Of a stretch of 64,000 nt of DNA, positions 1-8,462 are shown piece by piece (the stretch's first letter is position 1; the number at the start of each line of letters is the position of its first letter). Made by a program: the position numbers and the translations under genes. The stretch covers positions 83,495 through 147,494 of the forward strand of contig DDCB01000036.1 of the NCBI GenBank assembly GCA_002335425.1. The letters are read 5' to 3'. A model generated the notes under the pieces. That model saw only the letters and a list, made by a program, of their open reading frames with translations. It was not told the DNA's origin and did no database searches. This stretch comes from Chthonomonas sp. UBA2017. GTDB taxonomy: Bacteria > Armatimonadota > Fimbriimonadia > Fimbriimonadales > Fimbriimonadaceae.

Positions 1-121
1 CGTCCGGATTGCGGCATAACAAGCACCGGTCGATCCGCACCGCCTCGGCGACCATCTTCGGTTGGGTCAGAACATACTCCAACTGATGGCGAGGCACCCC
101 TTCTTTGTTCCAGCGCTCCAC
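1..121 (-). CDS. Hypothetical protein, N-terminal fragment cut by window edge
   Basis: A reading frame on the minus strand opens with a GTG at 121-119, just after an in-frame stop, and stays open for 40 codons to the window edge. It lies back to back with xthA, leaving 47 bases for a divergent promoter. The fragment has a Cys-rich end (RCLLCRNPD), which could be the start of a metal-binding pair, but nothing identifies a family. The arrangement is plausible for a gene; the start codon and even the existence of the gene are uncertain. Confidence 0.35.
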   Translation of the reverse strand, partial: MERWNKEGVPRHQLEYVLTQPKMVAEAVRIDRCLLCRNPD

Positions 122-168
122 CCGTTCAGTCTACCGAGGTCCAGTCGCTGGGTAACCTCGTCCCCATC

Positions 169-939
169 GTGAAAATCGCGACCTTCAACGCCAACTCGGT
201 CCGAGTCCGAGCCGAAATTCTTCTGGATTGGCTGGCCGAAAACCAGCCGGATGTGCTGGCGATCCAAGAGACGAAGTGCGAAGACGACAAGTTTCCGCAA
301 GAAATCTTTCAAGAATCCGGTTACAACGTGGTGTTTCACGGCCAAAAAAGCTACAACGGCGTGGCGATCGCGAGTCGCGCCCCCGCACAGCGGGTCACGA
401 CGGGATTTGGGGATGTTTCTTGGCCAGAAGATTGTCGAATTCTCGCTGCCGAGATCGACGGCGTCCTCATCCTGAATACCTATGTCCCGAACGGGAATAA
501 GGTCGGCTCAGAGAAATTTCAATACAAGCTCGATTGGCTCGCGCGATTAAGGAGATGGATGGACGACCGGATGGATTCGGGCCAAGACTGCATTTGGCTC
601 GGAGACATCAACATCGCCCGGCACCCTGAAGACGTCTATGACTCGGCGAAGGTTCTGGGCGGAGTAGGCCACCATCCCCAAGAGTTCGAGGCGCTTGATC
701 GGGTTTTGGATTGGGGATGGTCGGACTGTTTTCGAAAGTTCACGACCGAAGGCGGTCACTTCACCTTCTGGGAGTTCGTGATTCCGCGGGCCGTCGAGCG
801 CGACATCGGCTGGCGCATCGACCACATCTACGCGAGCCCAAGCTTGGCACAACGGTGTTCGGGCTGCTGGATCGACAAGGCCCCCAGGCTCCTGGAACGG
901 CCATCAGACCATACGTTCGTGATCGCCGAGTTTGCTTAG
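169..939 (+). CDS. xthA: Exodeoxyribonuclease III (AP endonuclease)
   Basis: The protein of 256 residues belongs to the endonuclease/exonuclease/phosphatase family and should cleave DNA 5' of abasic sites and degrade 3' ends during base-excision repair in the cytoplasm. Family marks in order are MKIATFNANSVR at the N terminus (Asn ligand), LAIQETK (metal-binding Glu), WLGDINIARHPEDVYD (catalytic Asp/Asn) and the terminal SDHTFVIAEF with the active-site Asp-His. Length matches the E. coli-type enzyme. It is the only member of its family in the window. The 3' end overlaps the convergent tatA gene by four bases. Confidence 0.95.
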   Translation: MKIATFNANSVRVRAEILLDWLAENQPDVLAIQETKCEDDKFPQEIFQESGYNVVFHGQKSYNGVAIASRAPAQRVTTGFGDVSWPEDCRILAAEIDGVLILNTYVPNGNKVGSEKFQYKLDWLARLRRWMDDRMDSGQDCIWLGDINIARHPEDVYDSAKVLGGVGHHPQEFEALDRVLDWGWSDCFRKFTTEGGHFTFWEFVIPRAVERDIGWRIDHIYASPSLAQRCSGCWIDKAPRLLERPSDHTFVIAEFA

Positions 940-1151
940 GACGACGTCTTCGGAGAGGCGGTCTTGACGTCGTCTTCGTCGTCCTGGGCCGACGTGCTTA
1001 AGGCCCGCTTGCCTTCTTCCAGGCCCTTCTGGAGTTCGCCCACTCCGCGCCCCACTCCGCGCATCAGTTGCGGAATCTTGGTGCCGCCGAAGAGCAACAG
1101 CACGACAACCACCACGATGATGAGTTCGTTAGTTCCGATAAAGGCTAGCAC
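936..1151 (-). CDS. tatA: Twin-arginine translocase subunit TatA/E
   Basis: This 71-residue protein has the TatA layout: a short N-terminal segment, one hydrophobic helix (residues about 8-21), then FGGTKIPQLMRGVGRGVGE, the hinge and amphipathic helix typical of TatA, and an acidic hydrophilic tail. It forms the pore-like component that exports folded proteins carrying twin-arginine signals across the inner membrane. No tatB or tatC lies nearby, so it must work with partners encoded elsewhere. The start is a GTG at 1151, chosen because no ATG precedes the helix. Its stop overlaps xthA on the other strand. Confidence 0.9.
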   Translation of the reverse strand: MLAFIGTNELIIVVVVVLLLFGGTKIPQLMRGVGRGVGELQKGLEEGKRALSTSAQDDEDDVKTASPKTSS

Positions 1152-1280
1152 TCTTAATCCATCCTCAGGCTTGGGGCCCGACGCTCCATTCTACGATTCG
1201 ACGACCCCGGACCGTTCTCCTCTTTTCTCACGGCAAAGACGAACGGGACCGAGAAAAGTTCTCCTCGGCCCCGAATGGGT

Positions 1281-1871
1281 CTATCGAGTCATCGTTTGGG
1301 CCGGCTTATCGTCCATGTTGACCGACCCGTTCACTGTCACTGTCAGCCAACCTCGGGCTTCCCCGAAGATCGTGGGCGATTCTTCGCGCGGCAACTTCTT
1401 GTAAGGTTCGCTTAGGTTCATCCCGGCCTTTTTGGTCTCAAAAAAGAGGATGGTGGACGAAGGCAGGTCGGAGTACTTCTTGCCGGCGGCGTCTTTGTTG
1501 AAGGCGATTCCGGTGATCACGCCTTCATGATCTTGACAGCGCATCTCGCTCTCGATGTTGGGCATTTTGATCGGATTCCCCTTCTCCACGTTTGTCGGAA
1601 TGGCTTTGTAGGCCGCCGCTAACTCCTTCTGCCAAGTTTCGGCCTTCGGGGTCATGCCGTTGTTCTTGATCGAATAATCCCGAACCGCCGACGAAAGGTT
1701 CTGCATCGACGCCATGCACCCAGCCATGCTGAAAACGTTGCCAAAGAACCCTTTTCCAGCATTGTACATGAGAATGCCCCCGACGACAGCTCCTCCGCAA
1801 CAAACGAAGGCGAAGATGCCAAGAACAATCCAGAGCTTACTGTTCCCTTTTCGGGCCTGCGGATATGCCAT
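1281..1871 (-). CDS. Hypothetical membrane-anchored protein
   Basis: The 196-residue product starts with a basic, polar stretch (residues 1-12), then a hydrophobic anchor containing FAFVCCGGAVVGGILMY (about 13-36), and a soluble domain that would face outward. The soluble part includes a segment with CMASMQNLSSAVRDY, resembling the helix after a type IV pilin-like anchor, but there is no prepilin cleavage motif. I do not recognise the family. It is a single-gene unit between tatA and the divergent selA. Two Cys in the anchor and one in CQDHEG could matter but no function follows. Confidence 0.75.
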   Translation of the reverse strand: MAYPQARKGNSKLWIVLGIFAFVCCGGAVVGGILMYNAGKGFFGNVFSMAGCMASMQNLSSAVRDYSIKNNGMTPKAETWQKELAAAYKAIPTNVEKGNPIKMPNIESEMRCQDHEGVITGIAFNKDAAGKKYSDLPSSTILFFETKKAGMNLSEPYKKLPREESPTIFGEARGWLTVTVNGSVNMDDKPAQTMTR

Positions 1872-1957
1872 GTCACCCTATTGTACTGGAAGATGATCAC
1901 CAGGGTTGCGGAGCCGCTTGAAAGCAGCCGAGCCCGAGAGTGTTAAACTGGGACTTC

Positions 1958-3283
1958 ATGGACCCCGCAAACCGTCCGCCCAGCATCGACCGACTGGCCC
2001 GTGACCCGGCTCTTTCTGGCCTGCCAGAGTGGATCCGGTTGACCGCGGCCCGGCGAGCGGTTCGCCTTGGAAAGTCTCTCGGGGAGTCCGACTGGGTCAC
2101 GCTGGCCCGCGAGGAAGCCGAGCGACTGATGCAGGCCCCCATCCGGGCGGTCATCAACATGAGCGGGATCATCCTGCACACCGGCCTCGGGCGCGCCCGA
2201 CTCGCCCCTTTGGCTCAAGAAGCCTTGGAACAGGTCTCCAATAATCACGCGACGGTTGAATTCGACCTCGAATCGGGCCGCCGCGGCGATCGGCAAGACG
2301 CCGTTCGCGAGCTTCTTCGACAACTCACCGGAGCCGAAAGCAGCCTCGTCGTCAACAACTGTGCCTCGTCGGTGTTCTTGACTCTCTCGGCATTAGCCGC
2401 CGGGGGCGAGGTCCTGCTCTCGCGCGGACAGATGGTCGAAATTGGCGGAGCCTTTCGGATGCCCACAATCATTGAGTCGGCCGGATGCACGTTGCGCGAG
2501 GTCGGTTGCACCAATCGCACTCATCTGAAGGATTTTGAGGCGGCGATCGGTCCGGAGACCCGGGCGATCTTGCGCTGCCACACCAGCAATTTTCGACAAA
2601 CCGGCTTTGTTTGCCAACCGACGCCCCGGGAGCTTGCGACCCTCGCCGAGAAGGCAGGTGTTCCTTTTTTCGACGACCTCGGGAGTGGATGTCTGATCGA
2701 CACCGAGCGCTTCGGCCTCCCCCACGAGCGGACGCTCACGGAGGCCCTCCAAGACGGAGCGGACTTGGTGATGGCAAGTGGAGACAAACTTTTGGGCGGC
2801 CCTCAGGCGGGCCTGATCCTCGGTCGGGCCGATCTGATCGAGCGAATCTCGCGCCACCCGCTCGCCCGAGTCGTTCGGATCGACAAACTCAGTCTCGCCG
2901 CACTGGAGGCGACCCTCCGGCTCTATCTTGAGTCCAAAGAGCTCACGATTCCAACCTGGTGGGCCGCCTCACGGCCAATTGCCGAGATCGAAAAAGGGGC
3001 TCGTTGGCTCGCCAGTCGCGCAGGCGCGACGGCGATCGTCGACGAAGGCACCACCGAACTCGGCGGCGGGTCGCTCCCCGAAGTCGGGATCCCAACCTGG
3101 CGAGTGGGCTTCACTGGACCGAGTCCGGACGACGTCTTGAAGTGGTTTCGGAGGTGCTGGTGTCCGATCATCGGGTATGCGCGAGACGGCGTCGCTTGGT
3201 TCGACCCTCGCACCGTGACCGAAGTCGAATTGGAACTCGTCGCCGAGCTCTTCGAAACCTGGAGAAACGAAAATGGACGTTGA
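1958..3283 (+). CDS. selA: L-seryl-tRNA(Sec) selenium transferase homologue
   Basis: SelA is the PLP enzyme that turns seryl-tRNA(Sec) into selenocysteyl-tRNA(Sec) using selenophosphate. The 441-residue protein has the family layout: PSIDRLARDPAL at the N terminus, INMSGIILHTGLGRA, NNCASSVFL, and the PLP-lysine motif SGDKLLGGPQAG (Lys about 277) followed by RIDKLSLAALEATLRLYL. I prefer the ATG at 1958 over a GTG at 1940 because the family starts just before the PS-DRLL segment. It overlaps the next gene by 11 bases. No selB, selD or tRNA-Sec is in the window, so use in selenocysteine synthesis is inferred from homology only. Confidence 0.9.
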   Translation: MDPANRPPSIDRLARDPALSGLPEWIRLTAARRAVRLGKSLGESDWVTLAREEAERLMQAPIRAVINMSGIILHTGLGRARLAPLAQEALEQVSNNHATVEFDLESGRRGDRQDAVRELLRQLTGAESSLVVNNCASSVFLTLSALAAGGEVLLSRGQMVEIGGAFRMPTIIESAGCTLREVGCTNRTHLKDFEAAIGPETRAILRCHTSNFRQTGFVCQPTPRELATLAEKAGVPFFDDLGSGCLIDTERFGLPHERTLTEALQDGADLVMASGDKLLGGPQAGLILGRADLIERISRHPLARVVRIDKLSLAALEATLRLYLESKELTIPTWWAASRPIAEIEKGARWLASRAGATAIVDEGTTELGGGSLPEVGIPTWRVGFTGPSPDDVLKWFRRCWCPIIGYARDGVAWFDPRTVTEVELELVAELFETWRNENGR

Positions 3284-3872
3284 TCAGCTGCTCATTCAAT
3301 CCCAAAACGACCAGCTTCGGGAGCTGATCTCAGCCCTCGACCTGCACGTCCCTGGTGAAGGCCACCATGCCGAGCGCGTCTCGGTGTATGCGACGGCGAC
3401 CGGCGAAAAACTCGGACTCGACGATCGGACGCTCATCGACCTTCGCCGAGCCGCCCTGTTGCACGATGTCGGCAAGATTCACGTCCGAAAGGAGCTGTTG
3501 ACCAAACCCGAGGCGCTGACGGCCCACGACTGGGCCGAGCTCAAGCTGCACGCCGATCATGCGATGCGAGTGCTGGAGAGCCTGGCTTGGCTCTCGCGGT
3601 CGATCCCGATGATTCGGCATCACCACGAGTGGTTCAACGGCCAGGGTTACCCCGACGGGCTCGCGGGCGACTCGATCCCGCTCGGGGCGCGCATCATTTC
3701 GGTGGCGGAGGCGTTCGACGTCCTGGTCACAGGGCTCTACATGCGCGATTCTTGGGCAGAAGATCATGCCATGGCCGAGATTCGACGCTGTACCGGCACC
3801 CAGTTTGATCCCGATGTGGTGGCCGCCTTCTCTCAAGTCCAGCCACTGATCCAGCCGTTGCGCCGCGTCTAA
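3273..3872 (+). CDS. HD-GYP domain protein (probable cyclic-di-GMP phosphodiesterase)
   Basis: The whole 199-residue protein is one HD-GYP domain. Visible marks are GHHAERVSVYA (first His), AALLHDVGKI (His-Asp pair), KLHADHAMRVL, IRHHHEWFNGQGYPDGL (the GYP motif) and ARIISVAEAFDVL. Such domains linearise or hydrolyse cyclic-di-GMP in the cytoplasm. There is no receiver, PAS or GAF domain, so input must come from elsewhere. The ATG follows a GGAG at a normal distance and lies inside the end of selA, so the two are likely translationally coupled. Substrate is inferred from the family. Confidence 0.88.
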   Translation: MDVDQLLIQSQNDQLRELISALDLHVPGEGHHAERVSVYATATGEKLGLDDRTLIDLRRAALLHDVGKIHVRKELLTKPEALTAHDWAELKLHADHAMRVLESLAWLSRSIPMIRHHHEWFNGQGYPDGLAGDSIPLGARIISVAEAFDVLVTGLYMRDSWAEDHAMAEIRRCTGTQFDPDVVAAFSQVQPLIQPLRRV

Positions 3873-3921
3873 GTTCGGTGAGCAGGAAGCACGATCTCTT
3901 AGCGCGAACCCAAAAGGCCTG

Positions 3922-4767
3922 ATGGATCGTTTCGAGCCCGTATCTCCTGGCCACAAGGTCAAGCTCAATGGGGTTTCGGCCGAGCGCCCCGGCAACCTCA
4001 GCAAATCCGAGATCGAGTCTCGCACGCTCAAGCTGATGGCCGAGCTCTCGGAGCTTCAAGAACTGCTGTTTGCCGCGGGAACGCACGGCCTTTTGATCGT
4101 GCTGCAAGGCCGCGACACGAGCGGCAAAGATGGCACGATTCGGCATCTGCTCCAATGCATGAACGCCCAATCGACACGGGTCGTCCCGTTCAAAGTCCCG
4201 ACCCCCAAGGAGTTGTCTCACGACTTTTTGTGGCGGGTTCATGCTCAGACCCCTTCTCGCGGAGAAACCGTCCTTTTCAATCGATCCCACTATGAAGACG
4301 TCTTGGTCGTCCGGGTTCACAACCTCGTTCCCGAAGCCGTCTGGTCCAAGCGCTATGACCAGATCAATCAGTTCGAGGGCTTGCTCGCCGAAAACTCAAC
4401 GATCCTCGTCAAGTTCTGCCTGCACATCACCCCAGAGGAGCAAGAGTCGCGGCTTCTTGACCGCGAAAAGGAGCTCGAAAAGGCGTGGAAGTTGTCAGTC
4501 GGAGACTGGAAAGAGCGCGAATTTTGGGATCGATATACCGAAGCCTACGAGACCGCTCTGCGCCAGTGCTCCTCCGATGCGGCCCCTTGGTTTATTGTCC
4601 CGGCGAACTCCAAAACCTATCGAAACTACCTGGTCACGCGGGCTTTGGTCGAGCGGCTCCGCCCGTTTCGCGACGAATGGAAACAGAGCCTCGAATCGCT
4701 CGGTGCTCGCGCGAAAGCTGAACTGGAAGAGTATCGAAAGTCAAAGTCCGACAACGCGCCGGCCTAG
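3922..4767 (+). CDS. ppk2: Polyphosphate kinase 2 family protein
   Basis: PPK2 enzymes move phosphate between inorganic polyphosphate and nucleotides (NDP or NMP). The 281-residue protein is a single PPK2 domain with the Walker A-like loop GRDTSGKDG at residues 63-71, PKELSHDFLWRVH, and the lid/Walker B segment FNRSHYEDVLVVRVH (about 119-133). Length fits the single-domain classes. Whether it prefers AMP, ADP or other nucleotides cannot be decided by eye. It sits 49 bases after the HD-GYP gene on the same strand, so co-transcription is possible. Confidence 0.92.
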   Translation: MDRFEPVSPGHKVKLNGVSAERPGNLSKSEIESRTLKLMAELSELQELLFAAGTHGLLIVLQGRDTSGKDGTIRHLLQCMNAQSTRVVPFKVPTPKELSHDFLWRVHAQTPSRGETVLFNRSHYEDVLVVRVHNLVPEAVWSKRYDQINQFEGLLAENSTILVKFCLHITPEEQESRLLDREKELEKAWKLSVGDWKEREFWDRYTEAYETALRQCSSDAAPWFIVPANSKTYRNYLVTRALVERLRPFRDEWKQSLESLGARAKAELEEYRKSKSDNAPA

Positions 4768-4797
4768 CTTGAGCGTAGAATAGAGCATTCTTTGCTC

Positions 4798-6753
4798 ATG
4801 GATTGCGCTTGCCCCACCCAGGTCCAGATTTTTGAAGAGCTGGCTCGACTCGCTCCAGGCGTGCCGTTATTGGCCCTCGGGCAAACGGTCTTCTGGGACG
4901 AACCGATGAAAGCTGGGGTCGCGCTCCAGAGCCATCGCCTCGGTTTCCCGCGGCCGTTCGTGGCCGGGGTGCACGACACGGACTACTTTGCGAAGCTACC
5001 CACCCGGTCAGGCCAGGGTCGATTTCAAGCCATCCCCCACAACGACACAACGACGAAGGGCCTTTGGAGCGCTGCCGCTGAGTTCTCGACTCTGTGGGGC
5101 TCCGAGACCGTCGTTACGCGCGACCAGCTCCAAACAAGCGGGCTGAGGCTCGCCAAGCTTGAGCGAGCTCGCCCCGGGATTCTGGACGAAGCGACGGAAG
5201 CTTGGGGGTGGCGCGGCGTCGTCAGCCTCAGCAAGGATTCCAAGGTCACGGCCGAAACTCCCCTTTCGGCGGTGTTTGGCGAGCTCCAACGCACCCTCGA
5301 CTGGGCGATCGACGGAGTCTTGGATTCGATCTGTTGTGGCGATCAGAAGGCATCGGCGGTCGCTCAAGCCGAGGCGCTCCGCTCGATGACATGCGACTTG
5401 AACGAGCCGATGGAGGGGTCGAGTTTGAGCGATTACTATCGCCGGCTGCTCGCCCCGATTTACCAATGGACCGCCGGAGAGTCGGTGGACATCGAGACGA
5501 CGGCGACCACTGAACTCTTAAAGTTCAACTCAAAAACCTGCACACAAAAGCGATTTCGACTCCTGGACTTCTTCATCCAACCGACAACCCGGGCGCAAGC
5601 CGAAGCCGCTTACAATGCCGCCGTAACCCACTCAGAAATCTATACTCTCGACCGGTTCGGCACGGGTGCCCTTCCTTTCGATCTGGTCGTGCCCGGAAAG
5701 GGTCGCGGGACGTTGCGCCTGGGCCATCGCGGCCTCATCATTCAGACTCCCCAGCCGCTTTTTCTTTCGCTCAAGAAGCCGGTGACGAACGTCTCGGAGC
5801 TAGCCGAAGTGATCGAGCGCAAATTCGGCCCTGACTGCACGCTGATTGGCAAAGCGATTCCTTTGATCGGCATGCTGGCGACCGAGCACATCTTCGTTTT
5901 TCACGAAGGGGGTTCGGGCTATACCGACCGTTGCCGAGACTTTCACCAGCGGCTCGCCGCCGCCGGAATGCAGCTGGATCTTCACCCGATCTTGCGAGTG
6001 CTCTACGAGCCGTGGGACGCTCTCCAATCTTGCTGCACTTGGTTCACTTTGCCCGAACCGTTTCGACGTCCGTTTGGCACTGAAGAGCTCTGTGCTCCGA
6101 GTTTCTCCCGGCGCTGGCGTGAGGTTGTTGTCGAACAAGCCGAGATGCTGAACAAGCTCGCCGAACTTCGTCGGCCGATCGACCTGATCGAGTTCTTGGC
6201 TCATCGAATCGGCGGCGGATGGCAAACGGTCGCCCAGAATTATCGCGAAGTGTTCGCCGAATTGGACTTGCTCAACAAGCGAATCACCGATATCAAAGCG
6301 GACAAGCAGAAGGTGCTGAGTCAACTTCGCGCCGCCAAAAAAGCCCGAGTCGAGGCCGAGCGTGCAAAGGGAGAACACTGGCGAGCCCAGATCTTTGAAA
6401 AAAATCCTTCGCCCGAAGATTGGAAAGCCCGCGACGAGTGGACGGCTCGAGTTCGCGAGGCGATGGATGCGGTCCAAGCCGCGAAACTGGCTTGGCAGAG
6501 TCTGGAGGCTCAGCAAGAGGCTCTTGTTCGCGACGAACCCATTTTAGAGGCTCATGCCCGGCGACGCGACTTAGAGCTTGAGGCTGAGCTCAAGCGTCTC
6601 AAGCTCATTCGAAGCGCAGTCATCGTCAGCAAGGGGCTGCCGAAGGCCGGGCATCGCCCCGCCGCTTGGTGGTTCCCATTGGTCTGCACCAACGGATCTT
6701 GGTTCCGAAGAACAATACGCTCTGCCCAATATCGGCTCGAATTCTTGAACTAA
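4798..6753 (+). CDS. Hypothetical protein with C-terminal coiled coil, upstream of dapF
   Basis: I do not recognise this 651-residue protein. It has no signal peptide or membrane helix, so it should be cytoplasmic. The N-terminal half contains VPLLALGQTVFWDEPMKAG and a Cys-rich start (MDCACPTQ). Residues about 485-600 are strongly helical and charged (KRITDIKADKQKVLSQL and following), consistent with a coiled coil, and the tail GLPKAGHRPAAWWFPLV looks conserved in character. I chose the ATG at 4798 over an upstream TTG. Its stop abuts the dapF ATG with no gap, which argues for coupled expression. Confidence 0.8.
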   Translation: MDCACPTQVQIFEELARLAPGVPLLALGQTVFWDEPMKAGVALQSHRLGFPRPFVAGVHDTDYFAKLPTRSGQGRFQAIPHNDTTTKGLWSAAAEFSTLWGSETVVTRDQLQTSGLRLAKLERARPGILDEATEAWGWRGVVSLSKDSKVTAETPLSAVFGELQRTLDWAIDGVLDSICCGDQKASAVAQAEALRSMTCDLNEPMEGSSLSDYYRRLLAPIYQWTAGESVDIETTATTELLKFNSKTCTQKRFRLLDFFIQPTTRAQAEAAYNAAVTHSEIYTLDRFGTGALPFDLVVPGKGRGTLRLGHRGLIIQTPQPLFLSLKKPVTNVSELAEVIERKFGPDCTLIGKAIPLIGMLATEHIFVFHEGGSGYTDRCRDFHQRLAAAGMQLDLHPILRVLYEPWDALQSCCTWFTLPEPFRRPFGTEELCAPSFSRRWREVVVEQAEMLNKLAELRRPIDLIEFLAHRIGGGWQTVAQNYREVFAELDLLNKRITDIKADKQKVLSQLRAAKKARVEAERAKGEHWRAQIFEKNPSPEDWKARDEWTARVREAMDAVQAAKLAWQSLEAQQEALVRDEPILEAHARRRDLELEAELKRLKLIRSAVIVSKGLPKAGHRPAAWWFPLVCTNGSWFRRTIRSAQYRLEFLN

Positions 6754-7650
6754 ATGACCAAACTTCCCTTTCTCAAAGTCCAATCCATCGGCAATCATTT
6801 CGTCCTGCTGATGCTCAGCGACGTCCAGGCGCTCGATGCCGATTTGCGGTCTCGGTTTTCGCCGGACCCATCTCAGCTCCTCATAGAGCTGGCTCGCGTC
6901 CTTTGCCAACCCCGGTTTGGGCTGGGAGCGGATGGCCTCTTAGTGTTGGATCGAGGTCGGGGCGAGGTCGTACTCCGGATGTTCAATGCTGATGGGAGCG
7001 AGGATTTCTGCGGCAACGGGCTCCGATGCGCGGCGATGATCGCTCATGGCCATGGGTGGGTCGGGACCAGCTTTCGAATTTTGCACGGCGATCGCCACAT
7101 CCAGATGGTGATTCACGCCGACCAAAGCATCGAAGCGGAGTTCCCGGCCGCTTCATTTGATCCTCAGGAGGTGCCTCTTTGTCCGGGCCTCGAGGAGCTG
7201 TGGGATCAAGAGCTTCGCCTTGAAAATTCGGCGGCTGGGCGCCTGTCCTCGCTTTCGACTGGTAGCACCCACACGGTCCTCGAAGTCCCGAATCGGCCCG
7301 ACGACGAGGTGTTCTTCCGAGTGAGCCGCGATCTGGAAAGCGACGCTCACATTTATCCGGACCGCACCAGCGTGATGTGGAGCTATCCGCTCGGTCCGCA
7401 AAAAATTGGAATTCGAATCTGGGAGCGTGGCGTCGGCGAAACTCTTGGCTGTGGCACCGGGAGTGTCGCGGCGGCCGTGGTCTGGATGCGACGCCATGGC
7501 CGCGGGGGCGAGGTCGAGGTGGTGAATCCTGGCGGGAGCCTGCGAATCCTCGGCGAAAGCTGGGACCGACCGGTTTGGATCCGCGGATTCCCCGAAGAGG
7601 TCTTTCACGGGGTCGTCGATCTCGAAGAAGCTCTCGCCGCCAAAAACTGA
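6754..7650 (+). CDS. dapF: Diaminopimelate epimerase
   Basis: DapF interconverts LL- and meso-diaminopimelate, the step that feeds lysine and peptidoglycan synthesis. The 298-residue protein shows both halves of the family fold: FNADGSEDFCGNGLRCAAM with the first catalytic Cys (about residue 86) and WERGVGETLGCGTGSVAAA with the second (about 233). The usual entry motif is changed to KVQSIGNHFVLL. The gene follows the preceding unknown gene directly and ends 46 bases inside the convergent mntR-like gene. Confidence 0.93.
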   Translation: MTKLPFLKVQSIGNHFVLLMLSDVQALDADLRSRFSPDPSQLLIELARVLCQPRFGLGADGLLVLDRGRGEVVLRMFNADGSEDFCGNGLRCAAMIAHGHGWVGTSFRILHGDRHIQMVIHADQSIEAEFPAASFDPQEVPLCPGLEELWDQELRLENSAAGRLSSLSTGSTHTVLEVPNRPDDEVFFRVSRDLESDAHIYPDRTSVMWSYPLGPQKIGIRIWERGVGETLGCGTGSVAAAVVWMRRHGRGGEVEVVNPGGSLRILGESWDRPVWIRGFPEEVFHGVVDLEEALAAKN

Positions 7651-8021
7651 CGCATCGCCTCAATGGTCTCCTGGCTCACGTGGTGTTCGATCCCCTCGGA
7701 ATCGACCTCTGCGACCCGGGGCGAGACACCGAGCTGAAGCAAGAAGGCGAGCACCAGATCGTGCCGCTCGCGCACCGCTTGGGCGAGCGCCGAACCCGCT
7801 TCGGTAAGAAAAATGCTTCGATAAGGCTGGGCGACCACAAGCCCTTCTTTCATCAGCCGTTGAATCGTCTTGCTGACCGTCACCGGGCTGACCCCGAGTC
7901 GATCCGCCATCTCGCTCACGCGGGCCTCGCCGGATTCTCGGATGAGCGAGTCCACGAGCTCGACATAATCTTCTGCGAGCTCGCGGCTATGAGCCGCTCG
8001 GGTCTCTTGAAATCGGTTCAT
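7605..8021 (-). CDS. MntR/DtxR-family metal-dependent repressor
   Basis: The 138-residue protein resembles E. coli-type MntR. Near the N terminus EDYVELVDSLIRESGEARV begins a winged helix with the recognition helix in RLGVSPVTVSKTIQRLMKEG, followed by a wing (SIFLTEAG) and a dimerisation/metal-binding part with ERHDLVLAFLLQLG and EGIEHHVSQETIEAM, which supplies the His and Glu ligands expected of the family. It probably senses Mn(II) or Fe(II) and represses transporter genes. No mntH or metal transporter is adjacent. Its 3' end overlaps dapF by 46 bases. Confidence 0.88.
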   Translation of the reverse strand: MNRFQETRAAHSRELAEDYVELVDSLIRESGEARVSEMADRLGVSPVTVSKTIQRLMKEGLVVAQPYRSIFLTEAGSALAQAVRERHDLVLAFLLQLGVSPRVAEVDSEGIEHHVSQETIEAMRQFLAARASSRSTTP

Positions 8022-8031
8022 CCCTGGGGCA

Positions 8032-8451
8032 TTATGGCGCTTGGGGCGGCCTTTCGAGCAGGGCCCGAACCTCGGGAGGAATCGTCACCGCTTTGCGATG
8101 CCCGCCCATCGTCACGTGCCAAGTCAAGCCCACCGTGCAGAGTTTTCCCGTCTCTGTATTCAAGATTTCATATTCAAACTTGATCGCAGCCCGGCGAATC
8201 TCGGTGACTTTGATGTGCACCTCGATCACGTCATCGTAACGAATTTCGTCCCGGTACTTGATGTGGAGCTCGACGCAAGGCAGCATGTAGCCCATCTGCT
8301 CCAGCTCTTTGTAGGTGAACCCCCGAGCCCGACACCAAGCCGCGCGGGCCTGCTCAAACCAGAGCGCGTAATGGCCGTAGTACGCGTGGCCCATCTGGTC
8401 GGTCTCTCCGTAACGGACGCGGATTCTTTCAACAGTCGCTTCGGGCTGCAT
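8032..8451 (-). CDS. Acyl-CoA thioesterase, YbgC/4-hydroxybenzoyl-CoA thioesterase type
   Basis: This 139-residue hotdog-fold protein carries the YbgC-type signature VRYGETDQMGHAYYGHYALWFEQAR with the catalytic Asp, followed by a central strand region (IKYRDEIRYDDVIEVHIKV) and a typical C-terminal strand (TVGLTWHVTMGG). Members hydrolyse acyl-CoA thioesters in the cytoplasm, often of short chains; the physiological substrate is unknown. It lies 10 bases upstream of the mntR-like gene on the same strand and 11 bases downstream of the pyroglutamyl peptidase gene, so the three form a probable operon. Confidence 0.88.
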   Translation of the reverse strand: MQPEATVERIRVRYGETDQMGHAYYGHYALWFEQARAAWCRARGFTYKELEQMGYMLPCVELHIKYRDEIRYDDVIEVHIKVTEIRRAAIKFEYEILNTETGKLCTVGLTWHVTMGGHRKAVTIPPEVRALLERPPQAP

Positions 8452-8462
8452 CGGCCCTTACC

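Noticed and set aside
1245..1272. Possible terminator hairpin (GGGACCGAG/CTCGGCCCC) downstream of the gene at 1281
   Set aside because: One mismatch, no T tract on either strand and a ten-base loop make it too weak to call.
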